In this document: in pieces, positions 12,021 through 24,850 of the stretch
Position numbering within the stretch: position 1 is the first letter of the stretch
How the letters are laid out: every line of letters begins with the position of its first letter
Source: Warburgia ugandensis
Taxonomy: Eukaryota; Streptophyta; Magnoliopsida; Canellales; Canellaceae
Reading direction: 5' to 3'
Length of the DNA stretch: 64,000 nt
Assembly: GCA_035236585.1 (NCBI GenBank)
Contig: CP141128.1
Span: 52,193,257 to 52,257,256, forward strand
The notes under the pieces: generated by a model
Told to the model about the DNA's origin: nothing
Database searches by the model: none
The model's input: the letters and a program-made list of their open reading frames with translations, nothing else
Translations under genes and position numbers: made by a program

Positions 12021-14820
12021 TGTGACGACCTAGGTTTTTCCATGCATTTTTAAATGTAATATCTAAATTCTTAAGGCGGGATGCATCCCTATTTGAAAAC
12101 CATTTTATAAAAACCTTGCAATGCAGTGGAAAATCTTTGGTTTTAAACTCATTTTGAAAACCCCGAGTGTCATTTGCTTTCACAATACTAAAAGCAGTTT
12201 TTGAAAAACTTCAGAAATCATAAATGTTTTTCCCAGGTCTATCCACTCACAAGCATACAGTCCAACTGTAAATAAATACATGTCCAAAGGGTAGAGAGTT
12301 TACTTACATGTATAGTTGTCTCCTTTGTTTATTCACTTGCTCGTAACACTAATATCTCCTGAGACATCTTCTATTTGTGAGTGGAACTATCCTGAAAAAT
12401 GTTAAGGATAGGGTGAGTATATACTATACTCAGTAGGAGTCTATCACTACTAGTTTTGCAATGTATGCTATCTTTAAAATCATATGCTCTTAAAAACATG
12501 GGCATGTTCGAACAACCCTGTTCAATATCGATATTAAAAACCACTGTCGAATTGAAATACTGACGACTTAAAGAATAGCATAATCTAAGTCAAAAGTATC
12601 ATATATCATAAACATAATGATATGCATAAGATGCTCAACTGAATCCAACTCATGGATATCTAGTATGGTATGGTATGGTCGACCAACCTCATATCGTGCC
12701 ATATGCAATGCAAGTAAGTCCACGAAACCATAGGGCCAAACTATGCCCACAACCTCACCGCCATGTGGTCCCCGGGTACCTAGGGACACAGCATCATAGC
12801 CTCCACAGGACGTATGACACATCGACCCAGTGCCGTGACACCAGTGGTAGCCCCTTGTACCACATGCAGTCGACGTAGGGACATTGCCCTTTTTGGGCGT
12901 GGTACCCAATCCACCTAATAGTGGTAGAGGCTGGGAGGCCAACCCAGACCTCTCGGCATAGTGCTTATGAGCTTATTAGCCCAAATCATATAAGATCAAA
13001 CAAGCAAAAACCTCTTTTTCAAAATTTGTCCTCTTTAGGTCCCTCACAACTGCCTACCTAGCATCTTTTGGGCACTCCAACGTCTTTTCGTAACCCTTGA
13101 GGACATGCAATTTTTCAAGAACTCAATGCTCACAAATCATGCAATATATGCAATTGTTTGCAAAACATGTCTATGCATAATGTATATGCAATTGTTTGCA
13201 AAACATGTCTACGCATAATGTATTTGTCATAAGCATGTTGAATTCATTTATAAAACTAAGTCATGCTAAACAAGTCATATAACTTATACTTAAATCATGC
13301 ACTCAAAACAATCATGGGCTCTTTTTAAAAGTCTAGTAGCGATAGAGCACGTACCTCAAAGTCTCCTGGAGTTGCGTCCTTTATCAGTCAACCCGTCCCT
13401 AGGTCTCATTTATAAACTCCTGGGTATGAATGGATACAAGGAGTCCTTATTAATTTCAATCTATTTAGACATTAGATTGCTAGCTCTACCTATTGGGTCC
13501 TTGGTCCTTGCCTAATTCATTTGTCAGGCTAGATCCTATAATATGGATCTACTTTCCAATAGTTAAACTTTGTAATTTATCCTCTAATCCTAACTTTATA
13601 GTCTTATTAGGTCCGTGTGTCCCAGTTCCCAGGACACCCGTGCATCCTAGTTGAACCACGACTGCCTCACGTGCGTGCGTGCCCAAAGGTCGTGCCAGGG
13701 ACTGCGTTTTGCACGCACACATGCATGCTCAAGTGATGCACTATCACGTGCATCATCACATGGATACACCTTGTAACATGGCGCGTCTCAGCTCCCAGGG
13801 CACTCTGTGCATCCTGGTCGAGCCAGGACCCGTGCCCTATGTCACGCGCGCACCTAAAGGCCGCACCTGGGACAATGTACGCACTGTCGTACGCCCGGAA
13901 CCCATCCCTGGGACCTTGTCCCAGGTGCACATGGAGCAAGGCGTTCCTGGGATGCCTAGTTCGTGCAGGGTCATCTAAACCTGGTTTAGGAACGTCTTGT
14001 TCATGCAGGGCCGGCCCAAGCCGGCTTGGAGCATTTTTTGGCCAGGAACCCGGCTGAAAAATGGCTAGAAATGATAGATCCAGTATGGATCTAGCCTGAG
14101 AGGAGGAAAGAAAATGAAAAAGGAAAAAGAACGGCTTACCTAGTAGCCTGGGGAGTGCCCATCGCCAGTGGTAGAGCCCCATTTCATTCTGAATCTTCCT
14201 GCTCGCCGAAAAACTAGAAGAAAGGGGAAATCGTACAAGGCCGGAACAAGGGGAGAGAGGGGCATGGGGAAAAATGGCAATGGTTGGCCTGACTTGGGCC
14301 TGGCAGTTGCCGGAAAATGCATAGAGACGGGTTTCCAGTTTTTGCCGCAAACCCCAGTCCAAACGTTGCCGGTAAACATGTTTTTGTAGAGGAGATGGGG
14401 TTTTTATAGAGGGGAGAAGGCAGTGCCCCTCAATGGCGGTGGCACCCTTTTCCCTTGGGGTGTTCCGGAGAAATCAGGGAAAATGGGATTTTGGAGAAGT
14501 CTAGAGGTGGAAGACGACAAGGGGTGCCGTTATCAAAACGGCACCCTGCATTTTTCGTCCTTTTTCATTTTTTCGTTTTTCTGTTTAATTTATAGAAATA
14601 CCCCTCATCTTTAAACGACCATAACTTCTTCATACGAACTCCATTTTGAGTGATTTTTGAGGCGTTGGAATCTATTTTTTGAGTAGAATCTAATGGTGCC
14701 AAGTTTTCTCACAAATTCCTTTGTTTACTATTTTAAATAAAGTGAAACATTTAACACAATTCATGTCCTATAAGATGTCCAATTTTTGTTAAAAATAGCA
14801 TAAATTGCTCAGGCATTACA
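12021..14820 (-). repeat. Left LTR of element C (its 3' LTR)
   Basis: On the plus strand it runs TGTGACGACC...GGCATTACA. Reading right to left it has a TATA box (14401), a GC-rich island (about 13600-14060), and a block near 12420-12470 shared with the solo LTR at 56902. A ~38-base unit containing GCAATTGTTTGCAAAACATG occurs twice at about 13145-13222 but once in the right LTR. Long open frames here (for example 13667-14362) are by-products of the GC island. Confidence 0.85.
14401..14408 (-). promoter_or_regulatory. TATA box, left LTR of element C
   Basis: Minus strand TATAAAAA, conserved at 20357-20364 in the other LTR. Confidence 0.5.
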
Positions 14821-17800
14821 TTATTACCCCCTTAAAAGAATTTCATCCTCGAAATTCCATAAATTATCATCTTCAAGGTATTTTGTCTCTCATATAACTC
14901 TTTGGTGAATGCATGCTCCCCTTAGGAATAAAATCTAGGCTCATCCTCAATTTGTCATTTCTATTGTTCCTCCTACAAGGCCTTACCTATAAGGGCCCCT
15001 TTTGCTGCGTACTCTGATGCATACTCCCATACGTGCTAGTTTAACAATACTGGTTTCTAGCAGTACTTCATCTATCTCAAAATCCTTAGATTCCTATACT
15101 TTTCTCATCATGTATAGGATAATCCCTTTCATCTAGTGATCTCTTTCATCATCCACAAGTCCAAAAAAAGTTACCTTCTTTCTATTGTGTCTAACTTTTC
15201 TTTTTATCTTTTATATTTGTCCCTAAGATACTTCAATAACTGACATGGTATCATGTGCTCTATAGCCAAACCCTTGATTATCTTCAAGTTTCAACTGTTT
15301 GTCGTTTTCCATATGTGACTTTATTCCCCGACCAAAGTTATATTCAAAAATGAAAGCCAATTAGTAGCATCTTCCATCGAGGACCTTATCATATACTAAA
15401 AGTAAAATGTCCTAACTCTATATCCAGTCTCATAACTATTGAATTCATTAAATGCTTTTCTCCGTGAAGATTTTATCCAAACTCATGTCAAATTCATCAT
15501 CATGGGTCACATGTTCTCCTCCAGAAGCCTATCTCACTATTCACATCAATTTGTCATTAGAATTTTGAATAATGTTCCCATTTATGCAAAGCAAAAAGTC
15601 TCTTATTCATAACCAAGTACCCTTACTAGGTCATGGTTGAATCCTTTGTCATTATCTTCTTTATCTTTTCTTTGCTTGATGGTTTTCAGTAACCTTTCAG
15701 TCCAAAAGTTCTATACTCAATCCAGTAGGGTTAGTCCTTAGGAAATTCCTTCAATTGATTTTTCGTACTTGGTATATGCACATAACAACTATCTTTTTGT
15801 CTAAAGGCAACGTAACATTAAATCTTCACCTTATAGTGTGCTAGCCATCTCATCTTTTCTCTTTCCATCCCCTATGTCAATATATTGTGCAATCTTTTAT
15901 CATGGTTTTATTGTCAATCATGTAGTCTGTATTGTCAGGAGATATCCTCATAAGTAGTGATTTTCTCAATTCCTCAAATTTTATCCTTCGAGTGCCTCCT
16001 CATACTTAGCTTATATTAGTAGTTCTCGTTCAATAGCTACTACATCAAGTTATGCTGAAGCTGTTAAATCATCAAATTTGAAAAAATACTCAGGTAAGCA
16101 TGGAACATTTTTGTAGACATATAGAAAGACTTTATTTGATTGCCTATTGATCTCTTTCCAGATGTATCTTTGTCATAAGCTCAGGGGTCTCCAAATTGAT
16201 CAGTACTTATCTACCTTTCTTTTCAATCCAAGTCAGCAACATCTTTCAGACCCACAGTAATTTCTTCGCCTTGTCATGGTAGCCATTAAGGTTTAAAAAA
16301 AATTTCACATTGGTTAAGATCACTTCTTATTTTTGCTCATATCTCAGTTGCCACTGTCCTCATCAATTGACCTCATACCCTCAAATGACTTAGTCTAACA
16401 AGTACTTCTTTCAGGTAAAACTCATGTCCAAATACTTATAATATACCTCTGAGTATATAACATTGACTACTAACTCATAGATACTAACATACTTGATTAA
16501 TTAGGGTGGGATACCTTTATTTAGTCAACAGTATTCTAAAGGTAATGACTAAATAATGGTCTTAAGATTTTTGGTCTTCCAATCTATGATAGTAAGACCT
16601 CAATTTGATCCTTGATGGTACCCTACTTGCTAAATGGACAAGTCACTGTCCCGACTTAATTCCTTTTTCAATATACTTTATTGGCAAGGTGGGATATCAC
16701 CAAATTTTTCTTTTCATGGACTATATTCGTTGGTGTTCCTCATAAGTTAGTGGATCTAATAAGATTCTAATTACAATAATTGATATAGGCATCAACCATT
16801 TGTAGAATTTAATTTCTAGTTGGTCACCATTCCTCTTCGGATACTTTTGTGCAACATAATGTCCTTTCATTCAATGCTCTACTCAAAGTCTTAAACTCCA
16901 TATACTTTCTCTCTTTTATACTCTTTTACAATAAGATCACCAACTTATCTATCATCATTCCTTCAAAGTTGATTGGTTTATCTTCTCAGATGATTCAAGA
17001 TGAAAGATTTCTATGGATCTATTCTTTCCTCAATAAAGTCATGACCTTTTTCTTTTGAATATTCAATATTCATTGAATACTTATAGTTACATCTCTATCT
17101 CTTTCTTTCTTTTCTTCAAAATCCTCATTTGGTCTACCTGGATCAATGTCTCAATATGCTTTGTTGCATATAATTGATACTTCATCATAAACTAAATGCT
17201 TCTTAGAAATTCTAAACTGTCTTAAGATCATTGAAATCCTCAATTGCCTATAGCCTCAATAAAATTCATACAATGTCTTAATGGCATTGATGTTTTGGTC
17301 ATGCTATACTTTTCTTACAAGTTCATGTTAGGATCAGTCTATTATCACAGATCTATCATCCCCAATATTATCATCAAAAATCTTTTGATAACTCAGTCGA
17401 ATTCATTTACCCATCATAGTTGCGTTATGTTCCTCTCAATTGTACATCTTCTGATTCTCAGGTTGTCATTATTAGATAGCACTTTACTCTTCATAAGACT
17501 CCAATTAAGGTATCCAAAATTGAGCTAAGTCTTTTAGGATCCATACCTTTGTGATCCAGTACGAGTCACAATTATCCCCTGGTATCATCTTGCATTCTCA
17601 TCCCTCTTAGATTGTCATTAAAATTTTCTTAAAGTCTGTCTTTTACATCCCATATCATACTCATGTCGTATCCCTTGTGATAGTGTGCTCATATTCTGAT
17701 ATTCTTTATGATGGTAAGATAGCCATCTAGGTTCTTTGATTTTCTTACCTTTGATAAGATTACTTTATTATAGGTCAGAACTATCTACTAACAAGTTCAC

Positions 17801-18132
17801 TAACATCCTCATTCATCATTCTCATAATATAATCCATACATGAGCTTTTATATTTGCACCACACAACAATCCTTAATCCTTAAGTCGTCTTAGACTGGAT
17901 TTTGGATAAGGGTTGCACTATCCTCTGCTTAATTATTTGTTAAACCAAGCTGGGTTTCACCTATTTATTCATGCTGAACTGCCTTGTGCATTAATATTGT
18001 AATCCTCAAATAGAAGTAGTCATCTCTACTTCTTCTATTTATACTACTTCTTCTTGATTTTCTCTATTGCCTATGACCCTTGGACATGCAGGACTAGCTG
18101 TGAAAGGATAAAACCTGGGCTCTGATACCAAC
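14821..18132 (-). pseudogene. Body of element C: heavily decayed gypsy pol traces
   Basis: The body begins (plus strand) with a reversed polypurine tract, TTATTACCCCCTTAAAAG. Faint similarity to the minus-strand pol of 43700-46900 can be followed by eye in order. Integrase-like pieces lie at about 15030-15450 and RT-like pieces at about 16380-16760. The primer site lies at the far end. No coding stretch of meaningful length survives; it is far more decayed than its own LTRs. Domain placement is tentative, and the remainder (about 16800-18050) would hold protease and gag by position only. Confidence 0.5.
18118..18130 (-). other. Primer-binding site, element C (minus strand)
   Basis: GGCTCTGATACCA on the plus strand is the reverse complement of TGGTATCAGAGCC and sits two bases from the LTR at 18133. 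It fixes the orientation of element C. Confidence 0.88.
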
Positions 18133-20777
18133 TGTGACAACCTGGGTTTTTCCATGCATTTTTAAATGCAATATCTAAATTCCTAACGCAGGATGCATCC
18201 TTATTTGAAAGCCATTTTATAAAAACCATGCAATGCAACGAAAAATCTTTGGTTTTAAACTCATTTTGAAAACCCCGAGTGTCATTTGCTTTCACAATAC
18301 TCAAAGTAGTTTTTGAAAAACTTCAGAAATCATAAATGTTTTTCCCCAGGTCTATCTAGTCACAGCACACAGTCCAATTGTAAATAAATACATGTCCAAA
18401 GGGTAGAGAGTTTACTTACACGTATAGTTGTCTCCTTTGTTTATTCACTTGCTCATAGCACTAATATCTCCTGAGACGTCTTCTATTTGTGAGTGGAACT
18501 ATCCTGAAAAATATTAAGGATAGGGTGAGTATATACTATACTCAGTAGGAGTCTATCACTACTAGTTTTGCAATGCATGCTATGTTTAAAAATCATATGC
18601 CCTTTAAAACATGTGCATGTTCGAACAACCATATTCAATATCGATATTAAAAACCATTGTCGACCAACCTCATATCATGCCATATGCAATGCAAGTAAGT
18701 CCACGAAACCATATGGCCCAACTATGCCCACGACCTCGCCGCCGTGTGGTCCTCGGGTACTTAGGGACACAGCGTCATAGCCTCCATCGGGCATATGACA
18801 CATCGACCCATTGCCATGACACCAGTGGTAGCCCCCTGTACCACATGCAGTCGACGTAGGGACATTGCCCTTTTTGGGCGTGGTACCCAATCCACCTAAT
18901 AGTGGTAGAGGCTAGTAGGCCAACCCAGACCTCTCGGCATAGTGCTCACGAGCTTATTAGCCCAAATCATATAAGATCAAACAAGCGAAAACCTCTTTTT
19001 CAAAACTTGTCCTCTTTGGGTTCCTCACAACTGCCTGGCCAGCGTCTTTTGGGCACTCTAGCATCTTTTGGTAACCCTCGAGGACAAGCAATTTTTCAAG
19101 AACTCAATGCTCACAAATCATGCAATATATGCAATTATTTGCAAAACATGTCTAAGCATAATGTATTTTTCATAAGCATGCTGAATTCATTTATAAAACT
19201 AAGTCATGCTAAACAAGTCATATAACTTATACTTAAATTATGCACTCAAAACAATCATGGGCTCTTCTTAAAAGTCTAGTAGCGATAGAGCACGTACCTC
19301 AAAGTCTCCTGGAGTCGCGTCCTTTATCACTCAACCCATCCCTGGGTCTCATTTATAAACTCCTGGGTGTGAATGGATACAAGGAGTCCTTATTAATTTT
19401 AATCCATTTAGACATTAGATCGCTAGCTCTGCCTATTGGGTCCTTGGTCCTTGCCTAATTCATTTGTCAGGCTAGATCCTATAATATGGATCTACTTTCC
19501 AATAGTTAAACTCTATAATTTATCTTCTAATCCTAACTTTATAGTCTTAGTTGGTCTGCGTGTCCCAGTTCCTAGGGCACCCGTGCATCATGGTTGAACC
19601 ACGACCGCCTCACGTGCGTGTGCACCCAAAGGTCATGCCAAGGATTGCGTCATCCAAAGGTCTTGCTCAAGTTACCCGCCCAAAGGTCTTGCTCAAGTGA
19701 CGCGTTATGACACGCATCATCGCATGGATGCACCTTGCAGCATGGCGTGTCTCAGCTCCCAGGGCACTCTGTGCATCCTGGTCGAGCCAGGACCCGTGCC
19801 CTATGTCACGCGCGCACCAGAAGGCCACACTTGGGACAATGTACGCACTGTCATACGCCCGGAACCCATCCCTGGGACCCTGTCCCAGGCGTACATGGAG
19901 CAAGGTGTCCCTGGGACGCCTGGTTTATGCAGGGTCCTCTGAACCTAGTTTAGGAACGTCTTGTTCAAGCAGGGCCGACCCAAGCCGGCTTGGAGCATTT
20001 TCCGACCAGGAACCCGGTTGGAAATGTTAGATCCAGTATGGATCTAGCCTGAGAGGAAGAAAGAAAAGGAAAAAGGAAAAAGAATAGCTTACCTGGTAGC
20101 TTGGGGAGTGCCCATCGCCGGTGGTAGAGCCCCATTTCATTCTGAATCTTCCTGCTCGACGGAAAACTCGAAGAAAGGGGAAATTGTGCAAGGCCGAAAC
20201 AAGAGGAGAGAGGGGCATGGGGAAAAATGGCTATGGCCGGCCTGACTTGGACCTGGTCGTTGCCAGAAAATGCAAAGAGACGAGTTTCCAGTTTTTTCCG
20301 AAAACTCCAATCCAAACGTTGCTGGAAAACGTGTTTTTGGAGAGGGGGAGATGGGGTTTTTATAGAGGGGAGAAGGCAGTGCCCCTCAATGGCGGTGCCG
20401 GCCTTTCCCCTTGGGTGTTCTGGAGAAATAAAAAAAAAAACGGGTTTCTGGAGAAGTCTGGAGGTGGAAGATGACAAGGGGTGCCGTTATCAAAACGGCC
20501 CCCTGCGTTTTTCGTCCTTTTTCATTTTTTCGTTTTCCTGTTTAATTTTCAAAAATACCCCTGATCTTTAAACGGCCATAACTTCTTCATACGAACTCCG
20601 TTTTCGGTGATTTTTGAGGCGTTGGATTCCATTTTTTGAGTAGAATCTAATGGTACTATGTTTCCTCACAAATTCCTTCATTTAATATTTTAATTAAAGT
20701 AAAACATTTAACATAGTTCATGTCCTATAAGATGTCCAATTTTTGTTAAAAATAGCGTAAATTGCTCGGGCGTTACA
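18133..20777 (-). repeat. Right LTR of element C (its 5' LTR)
   Basis: On the plus strand it runs TGTGACAACC...GGCGTTACA. It is collinear with 12021-14820 except for short length differences, mainly about 120 bases present only in the left copy near 12550-12670. GC island at about 19560-19990, TATA box at 20357-20364, and a conserved block with GAGGCGTTGGATTCC near 20615. Confidence 0.85.
20357..20364 (-). promoter_or_regulatory. TATA box, 5' LTR of element C
   Basis: TATAAAAA on the minus strand, followed in the direction of transcription by a GC-rich segment. This would be the start site for a full-length C transcript. Confidence 0.5.
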
Positions 20778-23264
20778 GTTAGACAAGGGGTTTGTTAGAC
20801 CAAGTAGTTCACAATGGGGAGCACCAATAATATTTATCACGAAGAAGGATGGGTCAATGAGATTATGCATGGATTATAGAATGTTGAACAGTATCACAGT
20901 GAAAAATAGGTATCCCTTACCTCGCATTGATGATCTCTTTGATCAACTCCAATCTGCTAAGGTCTTTTCCTAAATTGACCTTAGATCAAGATATCATCAA
21001 TTGCGTATTAAGGATGAAGACATACCTAAGTCAGCATTCAGAACGCAATATGGGCATTACGAGTTTCTAGTCATGTCTTTTGGCCTGACCAATGCACTAG
21101 TAGTGTTTATGGATTTGATGAATAGAATCTTCAAGGAATTTTTGGATAAATTTGTGATTGTATTTATCTACTCCAAGAATGGAGTAGAAGTGGACCCCAC
21201 CAAAATTGAAGTAGTAATGAATTGGGAGAAACCTAAACCAGTAACAGAAATACATAGTTTTCTTGGACTAGCAGGATACTACCGCAGATTCATTCAAGGG
21301 TTCTCTCGTATAGCTCTTCCTTTGAGTTCCTTGATAAGAAAGGAGGTACAATTCACTTGGACTGAAGAATGTGAAAATAGTTTTCAAGAGCTAAAGAAGA
21401 GGTTAACCATAGCACTAGTATTGACTTTGCCAACTGGGAGTGGGGGATATGAAATATATTGTGATGCTTCAGGAAAAGGGTTAGGAGGTGTGTTGATGCA
21501 AAATGGGAAGGTCATTGCTTATGCATCTAGACAATTGAAGAAACATGAAATAAATTACCCAATACATGACCTAGAATTGGCAGCTGTAGTTTTTGCATTG
21601 AAAATTTGGAGACATTGTTTGTATGGAGAAAAATTCAATGTATTTACAAATCATAAGAGTCTCAAATACATCTTCACTCAGGCTGATTTGAGCATGAGAC
21701 AAAGAAGATGGATAAAGTATATCAAAGACTATGATTTTTCCATCCAATACCACCTTGGAAAGGCAAATGTAGTAGTTGATGCATTAAGTAGACGACCAAG
21801 AGCTCTACTCACAAACATCACAATTAAATCAGCTTTTGTAGAAAGAGTCCTTAAAGCCCAAGAAGAAGATACAACAACTCAGGAATTGTGTGAAAAGAAA
21901 GGATTTATTAAGGGTACAGATGGAAGTATACGTTTTCAGGAGAGATTGGTGGTTCCTTCAAATACATGTCTGAGAAAGGAACTGATACAAGAAGCCCATC
22001 AGTCAAAGTTTTCTATACACCCTGGAGATACAAAGATGTATTAGGATTTAAAAAGAAACTTTTGGTGGGAAGGCATGAAGAGAGAAATAGGAGAATTTGT
22101 GGCTAAATGTCTAAATTGTCAACAAGTAAAAGCTGAACACCAAAGACCAGCTGGAATATTACAAACATTAGAACTTCCAGAATGGAAATGGGACAATATC
22201 ACTATGGATTTTGTAGTGGGATTTCCAAGGACCCGACCAGGCCATGACATGATTTGGGTGGTTGTGGATAGGCTAACAAAGTCAACACATTTCCTTCCAA
22301 TTAGACAAAACCAATTAGTGGACTGTCTGGCTAAGTTATACATCAAAGAAATAGTAAGAATTCATGGGATTCCACTATCCATTATCTCTAATAGGGATGG
22401 AAGATTTACTTCAAGATATTGGAAGAGTGTACAACAAGCCTTGGGAACCTCACTTAAACTCAGTACAGCATTTCACCCCCAAATAGATGGTCAATCAAAA
22501 AGGACTATTCAAACCTTGGAAGATATGTTGAGAGCATGTGCATTAGATTAGAAAGGGAATTGGGATGAATATCTTCCTTTAGTAGAATTTGCAAATAACA
22601 ACAGTTTTCAAGCAAGTATTGGTATGGCACCATATGAAGCATTGTATGGACGGCCATGTCGATCACCAACCTATTGGAGTGAAGTTGGAGAAAGAAAGCT
22701 GATAAAGTTAGAACTAGTGGAATAATGTGTAGACAAGGTTAGATTGATACAAAAGAGGTTGTTAAAAGCACACAGTCGACAGAAGAGTTATGCAGATAAA
22801 AGACGTAGAAACCTCGAATTTGATGTGGTGGAGCACGTATTTCTAAAAGTATCACCTATCAAAGGAGTAATGAGGTTTGGAAGTAAAGAAAAACTTAGTT
22901 CTAGATTCATTAGTCCATTTGAAATCTTAGAAAGAGTTGGTTCAGTGGCCTACAAATTAACCTTACCACCCCAACTCTTAGAAATACATAGTGTCTTTCA
23001 TGTGTCTATGCTAAGGAAATACCTCCAAGACGACACTCATGTACTTCAAAGGGTGTCAGAAGAGCTAAAGCCTGACCTAACCTTTGAAGATAAGGCAATA
23101 CGAATTCTAGACTGCAAGGAACAGAAGTTAAGGACCAAAAGCATTCCATTAGTCAAAGTCCTGTGGCAACATCACTCTGTTGAGGAAGCCACATGGGAAA
23201 CGGAATTAGAAATGAGGAAGACACACCCTAGTTTGTTTGATATAGTATTGTATTACAAATTTTG
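20778..23264 (+). pseudogene. Element B RT, RNase H and integrase, continued
   Basis: Continues the RT interrupted at 12020. RT runs to about 21270 ([16 protein letters not shown]) and RNase H covers about 21440-21790 ([30 protein letters not shown]). Integrase covers about 21960-22740, with a zinc-binding region ([14 protein letters not shown]) and a catalytic core ([37 protein letters not shown]). The C-terminal part at about 22840-23264 has GPFEILERVGSVAYKL-like sequence and a chromodomain-like VLWQHHSVEEATWE. A 347-codon open stretch (21001-22044) is the longest piece. Fossil. Confidence 0.85.
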
Positions 23265-23278
23265 AGGAAGAAATTATT

Positions 23279-23292
23279 GTAAGGGGGGAAGA
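23279..23292 (+). other. Polypurine tract, element B
   Basis: GTAAGGGGGGAAGA lies directly before the 3' LTR (23294). The minus-strand relative at 43692-43705 has the matching tract. Confidence 0.7.
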
Positions 23293-23870
23293 TTGTAATG
23301 ACCCCAATTTTTGTAATTGATTGAGAAAATCAATAAAGTTTGAGTTTCAGAAATTTTGGGCTGAAATATTAGGGTTATTTAGAATATACTTCTTATAAAA
23401 GTATAATCAAATAATAAGACATGTACAATTGAAATTAAACTTAGCAAACCCTTCTGAATGACTATAAGCATGACAAATTCTGAATTCGGATGAAAAATTC
23501 TTAATTTTCTTCATTTCTTGGCCAAAAGGGTAAAATAGTAATTTTTCCCAAAAATCAAAATCTGAGACATCAAAATTTAGAATGTACTCAGAAATACAAA
23601 TCCAACGCCACTAAGTATGCTCAATTCCGAGATCATGGGATTAAATCGTAATTGTTTTATATATAAAGGGCAAAATGGTCTTTTTACGCCATGTGGGGCC
23701 CACAAGGGACCCAAAAACGAATCTTATGGCCAGCCCACTGAAATCATGGGTCAAACTATACCAACTGGTCTTGGGAAAGTAGGTGGAGAATGGGAGAATC
23801 CAATGCTTATTTAATAATAAAAAATTAACCATCATTAATGCATATCATCATGAAAGAAGACCAAAAGGCC

Positions 23871-23878
23871 TATAAATA
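23871..23878 (+). promoter_or_regulatory. TATA box in element B 3' LTR
   Basis: TATAAATA, matched at the same LTR position on the minus strand at 43236-43243. Confidence 0.6.
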
Positions 23879-24499
23879 CAACCCCAAAAATCCTCCAAAA
23901 ATACTCCTAAAATTCCCAAAAAATTTTTTTCACTCTCCCTGAAAAATTAGACCTAGATGCCTCTCCAAAAACCCAAAAATCCTAAAGATCTCTCTCTTTT
24001 CAATTTCTTTTTCTTTTTAGATTGGAACAAGAGACCTAAAATCAATTAGGCACTCTGTTCCAGATCTAATATCACCAATTCCACCATGCAAAACTTCCCA
24101 CCATACCTTAGCTACAAAACCCCCAAAGAAATTTCAAGATCCAACGGTTCAAACAACAACAAACGCAAGAAAGGTGGATCTTGGGCCATATCTTCATCAA
24201 AAGGGTATTTCATTTAAATTGGACATATAACCAACATTTTTTCTCCAATTAGGCAGGTGGAAATGCTTCTTGGACATGTTTACTACTGTTTGTGAAAATT
24301 TTATTTTACTGTAATTGCATTTTGGTAATAAAAAGGTAAAAATAAAGTAAACCACAGAACCTTTAATTCAGGACGATGGAGTACTCAGATAAAAATTATG
24401 ACCATACCAATCGATCCAGAAGGGTCCAAAACCCCTAGGGTAGAAGTTTCACAAAGATCGGATAAGTTTTGGGCCCTCAATTGATAGAGGATTGATTGA

Positions 24500-24850
24500 A
24501 TGGACTGTCCGATCTCCTGATCGAATAGGGCCCAGGATGCATGCATCACACAGTGCAAAAAATGTCGAACGCGGAAGTATTTTGCGTGTGTTGCGTGTGG
24601 GACGTCATCCCAAGTGGGATGACGGTGCTTCACGAAAAGGACGAGTGAACGTGCCCGCTTCGCATCCTGTTTACGAGAGCGCGACAAGGAGCGTTCCACT
24701 CGTCCCACGTGCGTTGGGAGATGTCCCTGGAGGGAGCATCATTATCAACTCTGTGGTAGATGCGCCCGACGAGCGTGAGCCTTCCGCCCAACTCGTTTCT
24801 GTCCAAAAAATCTGGGCCATCCATTCGTTGGGCCCAGAAAAAATCTTGGC
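24500..24850 (+). promoter_or_regulatory. GC- and CpG-rich island in the B LTR with a hairpin
   Basis: A sharply GC-rich patch in AT-rich surroundings. At 24603-24624 a perfect inverted repeat has 9-base arms CGTCATCCC / GGGATGACG and a 4-base loop, placing two TGACG motifs (bZIP-type sites) back to back. A CACGTG G-box lies near 24707. The equivalent minus-strand LTR segment (about 42290-42600) is also GC-rich with several CACGTG motifs. A regulatory role is inference. Confidence 0.4.

Larger units (their letters stand above)
12021..20777 (-). mobile_element. Element C: minus-strand gypsy-type element inside pol of B
   Basis: Two LTRs in the same orientation (12021-14820 and 18133-20777) enclose a 3.3-kb body. 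A reversed primer site beside the right LTR (18118-18130) and a reversed polypurine tract beside the left one show that the element reads right to left. GTTAG flanks it. The LTRs agree at about 90-95% by eye, so C is younger than A. Its body holds only faint traces of pol on the minus strand and nothing that could act. It resembles a non-autonomous derivative that depended on enzymes from relatives. Confidence 0.85.

Noticed and set aside
13667-14362. 231-codon minus-strand open frame, with overlapping frames on both strands
   Set aside because: It lies in the GC island of the C LTR, where stop codons are rare in every frame. The other LTR copy does not keep the frame, and no domain is visible.
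16849-17528. Open frames 16849-17058 and 17244-17528 on the plus strand
   Set aside because: They are antisense to the decayed minus-strand body of element C and have low-complexity hydrophobic composition, so they are chance frames.
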